From Monarcha castaneiventris obscurior (Eukaryota; Chordata; Aves; Passeriformes; Monarchidae): a DNA stretch of 64,000 bases. Under the pieces are notes generated by a model that was given only the letters and a program-made list of their open reading frames with translations, was not told where the DNA came from and ran no database searches. Position numbers and translations under genes: made by a program. Shown piece after piece: positions 41,701-53,700 of the stretch (position 1 is the first letter of the stretch; each line of letters starts with the position of its first letter). The stretch is taken from contig JAMPIT010000434.1 in the NCBI GenBank assembly GCA_026261815.1, positions 16,427,001 to 16,491,000 of the forward strand, given 5' to 3'.

Positions 41701-44700
41701 GAAGGGCAGCAAATGGAGATGAAGATGGCAATGATGACGGCTCAACATTATTTCCCTCTAGCACTGAACACTTCTCACTAGTACCTGCTAAAGTGCTCTA
41801 CTGGCAAATTCAGCAACACTGCTAGTACTGACTGGACTATGCTGTTCTGCTGCAAGAGTTCCACATCAATCCAGTGTTAATATTACATGTAGATACATTA
41901 TTGCATGCTATTTCAGCATATTTAAAAATGCCTCTTCTCTACTTCCCATTAGACAGGCAGTTTTTGTACTAAAGGTCTCTAAACCTCTAGATATAGAGTC
42001 TATAGACTCTGTAGAATAATATTACACTTCTGTATAAAACCTCTAGCAAACAAATTCTGAAAATGGTTGAGGTCTTTGTTTTAAAACAGCAAAACACAGC
42101 TCCTTAGAAATAAACTCTCCATCATAGCACCCTGCTTTACATTAGCCCAGTTTTATGGAATTCTTTCCATACTACTTGCAAAATCCTGGGATGGCAGTTG
42201 GGCAGCACTTTTCCATCACAGCACCCTGCTGCTCTGATGCAGCGACTAGAGCACCACATGCATAAGATCTGGAGATACTTCTTCACACAAATGAATAAAC
42301 TCAAAGCCTTAACATGTCTGTTTTGTTTCTGAACCAGAGGAGGGCTGGTACCTGCAGCCAGTACAGCTGAGCCCGTAAGCTTCTCTGGTGAGGCGACTGC
42401 TTGAATTCAACCTGAATTCCTGACAGGAAGTTACGGCGGATGCTGCACCTGACTGGGAGACGCATTTCCATGGGAAACTTGCTAAAATTCACCTGCAAAT
42501 ATAAGACAGCAGAGCTAAGATACAGTTTAATTTGGGAAACAATAGAATGTTACATTACTAGTTAACAGACTAGCAAATAAACCCTGTGCTTTTCCTTATT
42601 TCATTATCAGATCACAAGGCTACTGAATTTCTCTATCTAATTATCTCCATGGTAAGTAGCAAAAATCACAAATTAGTCCAATAACTACTGTAATGGTCAA
42701 AACTCAAATATTCAAAGAGCTGAGGGTATATACATGCTTTTCAAATGAAAGGATGATATAGGAAACAAGCCTGGCTATGGTACTATAAAATGGCTGTATT
42801 GGACTTAGCCATTTGAACACACTGTTTATGCAGGGATACAGGTATGTATAATTAATGTCTGAACACGCTCAGGTAAGTGGATTCCTTTCAAGAGTCCTTC
42901 AGCACTGCAGACTCCTTTACTGTATCAAGTAATGGGAACTGCACCTTATTAAGAAGCTGAAACCAAAATTTCTGCAAAGAATTTAGGGTACATAAAGCAA
43001 ATAGAGGTTCACAACTAACACGTAGACACCAAGCAACCTTTTCTACGACACAAAAGAAAATCCTTTGAAATTCTTACTTCACAATACAAGTCTGGATAAT
43101 ACCTCAACACTGCCTCAGGATGACCACAAGACAAAAACTACTTAAATAAAAATCTTGCGTCTTGTTTCTGTTTCTCTTCACACAACATCTATCCCAACTT
43201 AGCAAACCAGAAGCCTGTTTTAACTGTTGCACTTGTTCTGCAAGCATTTAAACACTGAAATTCAATACATACCTCAGTATTGCTGTCCAGTTTATGCCAA
43301 CCAGGACCCTGGAATGCAGTCTTGGAGAGATACTTTTGATATGCTTGTTCCAATAGGTTTATTTGCTTTTGATTAAATGGTTTCCATTTTTGCCTTGGTT
43401 TCTGTTCCCAAACAACATCAGAACTACAAGACAAATAACAAAGTTAACAATTTCAGAGTACTTATACCTTTCCTATGCATGCAAACCATGTAAAACATAT
43501 TTTTTCTAATTTCTCAGGCTCAAAAAATCCTATTATGTCTTTTTTTAATATAACCTAAAAAAGGAGACTGTTAAATCCTATTGCTTCTCATTCCACAATA
43601 GGAGTAAATGTAAAACTTAATTTTAATTAAAAAGGTTTCTCTTATTTTAACATGAAACATGTCCCCTTCCACTCTATTACTGAAACTATAATATGCTATT
43701 AAATTTTGATTTTTCAAAGGAATATTTACACTCCCATGTCCAGTACCTAGTAATTCCTATATAAGAGATTTCTTTTTTATTTTCATTGTTAACTAGAGAA
43801 AGTCCAAGACTATGGATTGACAAGTTTATTTCTTGATCAGGTTGCTCCAGCTCCTCTGCTTGTCGTGCTTTAGAAACTAATGCCACATCATCTGTGAAAA
43901 GCAGCACTCGCTGGCGTCCATCCAGGAAAGACACCCAGTGAATTTGAGTATTTGCATTGTAAGGGAACTGGCCACAGTCATCCTGTACAAGGGGAAGAAG
44001 AAAGTACACGACATGAGCAAATCCCTGATGTTGCTCTATGTTTATAAGCAAGTTTATAGACACACACAAACCAGAAGTCAGTATTTTTCCTGTTTGTTCA
44101 GTTCACTGCATTGTGCTGAATTGATCGAACCTTGTATCCTAACACTGAAAAAGTTGGAGGTTAGGATATTTTTTTCCCCGTTTTGTAAACTAAACATTCC
44201 AGCAATATTTGTATTTTAGAATAATATTGGAAATCATGAGGGGAAAAAGGCCTTCAGAGCAAAGCACAAGGCTTGGAATCTTACAGGATGGCAGAAGAAA
44301 GCAATAAATCATACACCATGAAACAGTAAAACCAGACAATTACTAAGATCTGTGCTCTTCTAAAGAAGATACTCCTTACTTTTTAATCTGTAAGGCAAAA
44401 TTGAGATAATTAAAGCAGTTTTCTCAAAAGCCCCAGAGAATCATGGATGTAACCATAATTACATGGTAAGGAAATTGGTTTCAATCTAAAACCATTTTTA
44501 AACGTGAAAAATTTGACCCTAGAAAGTGCTTATACAGTAAAGCACAGTGTAATTGGTTCTGTCTGAGTTCAGGTGTGTCAAATTAAACCCATTTCCAGTA
44601 CAACTGAAATTCAAGCCTGCTTTCCTGCCCCTTCTTTTAGCTACTAAATTTTTTCAGTTTTGTTAACTCTGTGCTACCCAGCAGAAAAACCAAGCCAGCT

Positions 44701-47700
44701 CTGAAGAATTCATTTTAGTGCAAGGTGCAAGTGGGCAGCTAATTAGAGACAAACACACTGGACTTTATTTAATCTAAACATCTAAAATCTTGCTGCTTGA
44801 CAGTAGCTATTAAGTCTCTTATAGGATGAGACAGATGCAAAGTTACTGAGGAAGCTTCCTCCCAGATAGTTGTAATCTTGGAACAGTCCTAAATTAGTTC
44901 AGCATTTACTTCTGCCCTTATGAAATTTACCTTAAGTAAGTCATGTTCACCAAAACTTTGGGAGTAGCCCCAAGTCAATTTTCTTGGCTTGGTTGGATCT
45001 GTCCAGGCAAACAGGCAAACTTGCCTTGGTTTCAACTCCATTTCCTCTTGCAGTCCACTGCAGGTTAAAAGAAAAGGAGAAAAGAACAGCATTCACTTGT
45101 TAAAGGCACTGATGGAAGTGGTGCAAGCAAACCCCAGTGCTACACACTCCACCCCTCCAGCCTCCATGGGTGAGGCATGAAGGGCTTAAGCTATTCACCC
45201 CAGCCAAGTCCAGCTGCAGGTTCATCAGCTCTTGCTGATATCCACATGATAGATATCTTGGTGATATCTTGGTGATGTTTAACCAAGATATCCCCGGGTT
45301 AAACAAGCAGAGGAGAATTGCTTCTTTCACATACCTCTGTTTGTATCTGATGGAGTCCCACGGGGTGTGGTTAACAATCAGAGCTGGGGCAGCCCCCTGG
45401 TGGTAATCCGTGAAGCTTATCACAGTGGAATGCTCCAAGACATTCACATCTACCAGCAAGCCCCCATTCTGGAGAGGAAGTCAGACAAAGCCCAGTATTT
45501 GTTCTATGCATTCATTCAAGTTAGAACTATGATAAACACTATCTCCAAAGACTTTTCTGAACATGGTACATTTATAAACATATTCCCTAATGCTAGGCTA
45601 GAGTGAGTTTTGAAATTACAAGGTTTTTCATTGCAGTCATTAATTAATTTAGCCATGAACTGTGTCTCCAACATGTAAGACCTTATAAGAAATCCTAAAA
45701 TAGAATGTACTTTTTGTTCCTACTTAAACAAACTGAAGGCACCCAAGACATACCCTCTGCAAAAAGCCCAGATGTCAGAAGTGCAGGATATGTTGTAACT
45801 TAATAGCAATAGGACTGTTCAGTTTCCTATAAGCTTGTCACAAGTAGATCAACTGGACTACACAGAAAACATTAACAACACTGCAAACTTGATTCAGAAC
45901 CTTTTTTATGCAACAGAACTAAAAGTGCAGTGTACCCACACCTTAAGGCACAAGGTTTTGATCTTGATGATTTCAGTGTGTCAAGCTATCATGGGGCTAA
46001 AACAGAGTATCAAAAACAGACCCCACAAAGTCAGTCTCACCAGTTCTTCCAGTTTCAGCAGAGTACCATTATCCTGGGCTTTAAACAGGAATGGTTTGGA
46101 TGACCTTTCAAAGCCAACTACTCTTACACAAAGTTCACCAGATGAGTTTTCAGGCCAAAATGGAAGACACTGTAAGACAAGAAATACACTTTAACATTTC
46201 ATATATGTTCAATATAGTAACCCAGCAGTAAAACAGGCTTGTGTGACTATTCCACATGCCTTAGTTCTTACCCAAGCATCTCCTGATGAACTTATCTACA
46301 TCTACTAAGTTACCTAAACTGAAGGACTTGATTAATCTACCAACATATGCAACCTGTGCCATTCAAATTCCCTTGGGATGTGAAATACCCATGTCATGCC
46401 ACCAGAAGAGACAGCTTCCATAAGAGACCTGCTCTTCCCTTGAGTGACACTTAGAGACCACTTGTTTGTCTACAATGACATCAAAAGCAAAAAATATGAA
46501 ACATTACCTCTGAAGCTGAGATATAATTCCATTTATTAGTTGGAAGAGAACCATTAGGACCAATTTCTCCAACTTCAAGTTCCAGAGAAGATTTGTTTGC
46601 TATTGTGTAGAACGGAGTGAAGGTAACTATCCTGGTAAGGTTGAAACTGCTCATTTTGATGCTAACTCCAACCTGTTGAACAAGGAGAATTTGAGCAAAT
46701 AATTAACAACAAGCTTAGAAGAAAAGTCAGGATGGAAGAAATAGAAAAGCCAACATCAGTGTAATTACACAGCCTAACACACAATACTCCTGTTCTGACC
46801 ACCTGAAGTAAAAGCACCAAACACGCAGTAAAATCAGCAGATTATGCAGCACAACTAACACAAGAGCAAAGCAACAGGTTTAGCAGAAGCATTTTGCAGC
46901 TGTAGCTTTTGTGGGGAAAATCCACCAGAAATCCCTCTAGAGTAAACCAAGACAACCTAAAATGACCTTTATCATCAGAAAACTATTAAAGAGTATATGA
47001 AAACACAACTCCCCACATATCGTAGTCTTGGATAAGGAGTGCAGATCTAAACACTTGTAAACAGTTGTGAATGATTATCTCCACTATGCACGTTCACCAC
47101 TGTTTTCAAACAGCCCAGTATTACATATTTGTGGAAAAGAAGTCAAGCCAAAAGAACCCAGAGAGCTTCACAAATCACAGAAACAGATCTTACCAGATAG
47201 TCCATGTTATTAGCTGAGCACCTGACACATCCATAACTTCCTACAGTATCAAGGGAAAAGCTACTGGACCAAGAGCTAGTCGAAATACAGAGCTGGATCT
47301 ATACACAAAAAACAACAACATGCAAAGTAATGAGTAAATTCACTTTCATTCTGTAGTTCATGCATTATGGAGTGCAATTATATCACATACAGCAATGTAA
47401 AGACAACGCTTCAGTGCTTTTAATACTTTCCACAAATTAGGATAACCTAAGAATGTAGTATCACTATTCATATTCTGATTGATTAGTCTGTGCTTGAGTT
47501 CTGGGAAAGATGTTGCAGTAAAAGGTATCAAAGCAGGGTAGTCCTCATTGACTCATGCTCATGACAGCCCACACACAGATGGGAAAGAAGCCCACAGATC
47601 TGTGGTGCTTCACAAACTTGAATAGATGGGAGGAAATAATCAAATAAATACTGTTTTTTCAACCATTTCTTCAACTACTGATAGGTAAAAAAAGTTATTT

Positions 47701-50700
47701 AAAAGGAATGAAGGGCCACTTCCAAAAAGCTTCTACTGTAGTACCCTTCACTTGACCATGTAAACATCACATCATACCAAAACTGAAACAAAAGTGTTTA
47801 ACACAAAACAGACTATTTACAGTGTGCATTTTAAATCTCCAAGTACCAAAGAAAGCAGTCAAATTAAAGCCTTTAGACTTGAAAACTAAGTAAAAACATC
47901 CCTTATATAAAATGTGTGTGTGCTTTCCCCTTCAGAGCACGGCCTGAAGACCACCATCTAAAGTAAGCATACCTTATTCTTACTGAAGATATTTTTCTTT
48001 TTAAATGAAAACAAAACAATATCTCTGTAGTCTGCTGGATGCTTCACATGAGTGTCTTCAGCTCTGTACTGGAGCACACGGGAAGTCTTGTTGATAATCC
48101 AGTAGGGGCTGAACACAGACAAGACCATACGGCTCCCGATCCACCTCACATGGATGTAAACATCCACTGTCATCTCTGGGGCAGAATGAGATGTGAAACG
48201 CACAGGAAAAAACTCAGACATCCCATCACAAATTTTAAGATGCCCATTCCAGTCTTTGCCTTGATATTTTAATAACACAAGCTCCATTATTTCGCCATTG
48301 ATTCTTGAATGAAAAACATCTGCAGCACTCCCTTCAGTTAACTCACGGGCTTCTGCTGTTCCCTGTAGCGAAATTAAACAAGGCAAATTAAGTTTTCAAC
48401 ACATAAAATTTAGGTGTTCAAGAACCAGCATTTTGTTCTCTTGTAGGATGCACATTTCAGATACCTCAGTAACCCATGTCCTAATCTCCAATCACTTTCA
48501 CTTGAGACTAATCCTGTGAATCATTTGAGATCAACTGTACTTCACTTGCAGGGCAGTAAAGACTGTTTAATTCTGAATTTCAGGAAAGCAAACTAGTTCT
48601 AACATATCCCCTGTTTCCATGCCCTCCCTCTCTTCTCCATGATTTCCAAAGGATTTTGGCAATGAGTTCTTATTCATATTCTTACAATACTGGGTGTAAC
48701 ACTGCACTGGACTGTGCTGCACATGTACAGCCAGGATTTTTCACATTAAAGAAGCCCCAAGGCACAAACACACCAGTTCTGCCATACTATTTGGTAGCAC
48801 AACTTTGCTTAGGCAGTGGCATCCAACAACAATAGCTTTCCTAATTTTTACTGATAAACAGTATATTTTACTGCATTGGAATAGTGGCCAGGCTTGATTA
48901 GCCCAGGGATGTGAAGACAATAAGCATAAACCCTTCTACAGGTACAGTGACTTCAGAAACAGACTTCAATTACTGTTTCAATTACAATTACAATTTCTAG
49001 CTCCTCAGTCAAGGCAATGGCCCTCTGTACTACATTCTGTTACACCAGGTACTGAAGTACAGTGGAGATAAGGAAAACTGGGAATGGTGCCATTGGGATG
49101 TTGGACAGAAGTGAAAAAGATCTAAATGAATGTCATAGCCAGTTCTGCAAGCAGGACAGAACAGAACAAACATGGATGGTGGTTCTAAATGCTCACACCT
49201 CTTGTATTTACTACAATCACTCAGCTTTCATGAAGAAATACTAGATACTGAAAATGCTGAATGGACAGGAAAATGGTCTTCAAAGCACTTTCAGAGATTG
49301 TTCCAATCTGTGCAAGGGAGACCTCACAATAGTAATCAGTAAAGAATCAGTGTCAGAATGGAGAGAATTTTCTACATAGAAAAAAAAAAAGCTCTAGAAA
49401 TTACAGATGCTTTTTCTTATACCTCTTCCTGTGAAGCTAAAGACAGCTTGGAAAATACAAACAGAATCTCAGAAGAATGTAAAAGAGAAAGACTAATCCA
49501 GTACAGGACTCTTGTTTAAGGAGCAAGGCAAAGCTGGCCAGGTACACACAAATTAAAAACAATCTCCAAAACACCCAGAATCAATTATCTGCCCCAGTCA
49601 TTTACAGAAGAAAATACAAAACCCAGCATTCAGTATCTCCCACACTACATTCACCTCCACTTCTAAGTAAATTCTTACTTAAAATCAAGTAAAGGATTTA
49701 CAAATAAAACCATAAAGTAACTTACCTCAAGTAAATACCTCAAGGAGTATGGTAGAAGATTCTTCACAGTCAGTGTAGGGTAAAAGTGGATAATGTAGGC
49801 AGGATCCAACTCCTCTCCAGAACTTGAAATAAAATTTAGTTCATCAGGTACAGCTGTTGAGCTGATTATTAGAGGCAAGAAACTGGTCTCAGTAGCTGGG
49901 CACTGTAACAGGCAGTTGACTTCGTTGCTCCTGTGTAGCTCCTCCCTCCAGGCAACGTAAGTTGTAGACTCCTTGAACTGACCCTCAAAAATTCCTGTTG
50001 GTCGAACATACAGATGGCACCTGCAGGAAAACAGCAGGAATTGTACACAATGGCTTTGCACTGACACCTAACTTCATCCATTTTAAAGTCATGGTTAACA
50101 TTCTGAAATGCTTTTGCAGCACACCCATTACCTAACAAAGACAGTATTTTGGAGTTTTAGCCCAGTCTGGAAGGTTTCCATGTGCAAATTAAGGGCTCCA
50201 CACTAATGCTGTGTTTGTGCATCAGTGTCACAGAGACTGGCCCAACAGAGCAAGGACAACGTACCTGTATGAATGCAAAGGAACATGAAACTCTTCTTCT
50301 GGCTTGGATATGCCAATTGGCTCCAGCAACTTGGAGCCTTTAGCCAGTTTATAGATCACAAATGGAATTGAGAAATGGTTCTTGATCTAGAATCAAAATG
50401 CATAATTTTTCATTACATTTCTATGGTACACATTTCTAAAGGAAAAAGTAACAATAACAACAAGGAAAACCAACATTGGTAGATTTAACCAAATTCCTCT
50501 ACAAAACAGACTTGAGCTGACTTAATACACAGGTATATGAGAAAACTCTACTTAAGTCCCATGAATTGAAAAACACACTGAAAATGTCAAGTTGCATAAA
50601 AAATATCCCCAATGCTGAGGATATTAGAAAGCCAAATAGAAAAGGGAAAACCAAAGGAAAATTCATGCAACAAATAGAGCAAAATACTTAATAATTGGCC

Positions 50701-53700
50701 TTTAAATAGTGTTTTGGAGAAGTATGATCTTGAAAAAATGCATAAAGGAAGAAAAGGAAGAAGACTCATTGAGGAGCACTGCCCTCAGGGGTGTGGTTTC
50801 TGGGGCTGGGTTTCACCTGCAGAGGGGAGCGCACGGTGATGACTTTATTTCCCTCTGCAGCATCGATCTGCACCACGATGGAGTCCCAGTGATCGGCAGC
50901 GCCTCTGACGTTGTACAGGCGGCGGCCTGGCTTGGCCACGGGAATGCTGAGAGCCTCTGTGTATCCCTGAAGTTCTGATGCATAAAAACAAAGTCTTTAT
51001 TAGCAACACAAATCCCATTACCATTTCCTGTTTGAACAGAACTTCAGCTTCTCGAAACTCAGCAACAACCAGGACCAAAGTACTCTCTAGCAAAAGCGCC
51101 TTAAATGGTACTTGAGTACCACTGAAGGAAAGCTTTAGGGTCCAAATGCTCCTCAACTCCATAACTTTAGATTATGATTTATAGACAGCATGGGAAATAC
51201 CCCAAGCAGTTATCAAAGCTATTTGTTGGCTGAGTTAATGAGCAGAGAACAAGCTTTGTATCATGGCCAAGTACCTTCATATGGGATGTGATGGAAAGGG
51301 AAAAACTCAGATGATTACGTATTAGTAGCTATTGTAACCTGTTTTCTCAGGAGTATTTCCAGGCAAAGCTAAAAACACAGAAACATCATAACTGGTCTCA
51401 AGTAGCTGGGTAACTACAGAAAGCCAAATAAAAACAGTGACAGGAGAAATGGAAATCCTGTTTAAGAGGAACTGGAACACACAAGCCAATGTCACAGAGG
51501 CCTCTAAGATGGTCTATCAATGACTCTACTAGAATGTCTTCTACCCAAGGGGTAGAAGAAAATATTGTTCTTTTCACTTTCTGAAAAACTAGAGCAGAGG
51601 AATTTTCCATATTTTTAAGAAGCCCAGTACCTATTTTGTGGTGTTTTTTTTAATTGGCATCAATATTCAAAGGTAATTCCAACACAGCGCACTTGACCTG
51701 AATTTCTATCCCATGGAATTTGACCCCATCTTCCCATGCACAGCCTGTCATAACAAACAATGCTCCTTAGCAGAATACCTAAATTTAAAGTGAAGACAGA
51801 GCTTTCCTGTCGGTACAGTGCAGACAACCTCCCTCGCTGGGGTGCATCAAAAACAGAGTACTCCAGATCCATGCTCTGACCAGTTTCTACTTCATTCATG
51901 TTTTCTTTTCCAGCTGAACCCACTATCCGAAAATTGGAGCTAGGGAGCACTTCAAGAGAAACACCCAGGGCATTTTTCACTATGAGAGGTGCTGTCTCTT
52001 TAAAGGAATAGTCAAAGTTGGATGCAGTCGCTTCTGAAAATGCCTGTAAGTAACAACAGATACAATATGTCATACATAAACAGCCACAATAACAAACCTA
52101 TAAAGGCTTTAAAAGACAGTTCCCAGCAACTACCTTTTTAAAGAAGGGGGGAAATTACGTATAGCAAGACCTCTGCTTTGTATAGTAGTATTTCAGGCAA
52201 GTAAAGGTTACTTCCAGAGAATTTAATTTTATTCTGTGATTTGCAGCAAATGTTGATGCTACAATAAGCATTCATGCTCCTGACAGGGAATTTTCCAAAT
52301 CTTAGGTTGTAAGAGTAACATAAGATCTGGGACATAGAAGTCAGAAGGATGTGGAACACGTACAAGCTCCAAATTCAATCACAACCTGTGCTTACAAACT
52401 TTTGCTTGGTTAAACAGAAGCCATGGTAACTGACTGCCAGCACAGACTTCCAGTGTAAGCAAGTACTTAGAGAACTGCTGTTCATTTAGAATTCAAAAAT
52501 TAATTAGCCTAAGTCACATTCTATAAAAACAGCTTGATTTAGTGACCAAAATTTCTTCACCTCAGAAAAAAAAAAGAGGGAAAAGCAGCCTAGAACATCC
52601 ATAAGCACATTACTATCACAAGAGAAATAAGGGGGAAAAAGTATTTTTAACACACAGGACATTCTACTCCTCCAATTTAAAGGCCAAACCAAAAATGCAC
52701 ACTTTTCTTAGTATTCAATTAAGCAGAAAATACAGAAAGGAAGTAAATTTCTGTTTTAATATTTCAGAAGAAGTACTGTAAGAAACAGCAGTGTTTATTA
52801 GAGTATTTAATGTTTATTTAACCTGTACATATGACACTTCTTTAAGTCCTGCATAGGCACATTTGTTGTTCTAACACAGAAGCTGCTTCTTTCAACAGAT
52901 GATACCACCTTTTGCTGAGCCTAAAGGAGTCATCTGAGTAAAACTCCTCAGCCCTTCCAGGTAACACTTGTCAGAAATGTAGAACTGACAGCCAATACAG
53001 TTCTTAAAACAAAAAAAATTCAGAATTTCCTATGGAAGCACATAACTGAGCACCTTCTGCCTGTTGGGGTTACCTTGGCTAGATTACTGAAAACAGCAAG
53101 ACAACATTTGGATATTGTTATATTCATTGTGTCCATCGAAGAGATGTTAATTGCTGTTTGTGGCTCAGGAATAATAATGAAATCATCCCCAGGCATCAGA
53201 CTTCTCTCTTGGACAGGGTTAGTCTTCATCTAAAAGAAAAATTTCATTAGACAATTACAAACATATAGGTTACTTTCTCCTACGTTAACACAGGAAAAAA
53301 ACTTGACTTACACTTTACAATTTCACCAAGCTAAGTAAATCTCTGATACCTTAAAGAAAGACAGAAATTTTATACCAACATCGAAGGCAAGTTAGTTTCT
53401 CTTCTCTGCATAGTTACATGCTCCATTTTGTCCATGCACTGACAATTCACATTATTCAGAAAAACTTTAAGATCTCTAAAGAGCAATTTTTTTTCATGGG
53501 GAACTGCACAGCTCCTTCAAGCAGCAGCATTTGAAAGGTAAATGTTCTGCCCCATAAAACTTTCAAGAAATTAAATAATAGCTCCCTATTCAAACCATTT
53601 CACACAAGTTCCTGTACATACCTCCAGCTTCAAATTCCATTGCTTCCTTCCTCCTTCGACTCGTTCAATAAGTGGCTCCCACACTGCATAGGTTTCATTG

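Noticed and set aside
48039..48272. Plus-strand open frame of 77 codons over VPS13C exon A19
   Set aside because: Antisense shadow of the conserved SHR-BD exon; it has no family motif of its own.
53227..53229. ATG at the start of exon A14 as a translation start
   Set aside because: It follows a TTTTAG acceptor directly, and phase and homology continue from exon A13.
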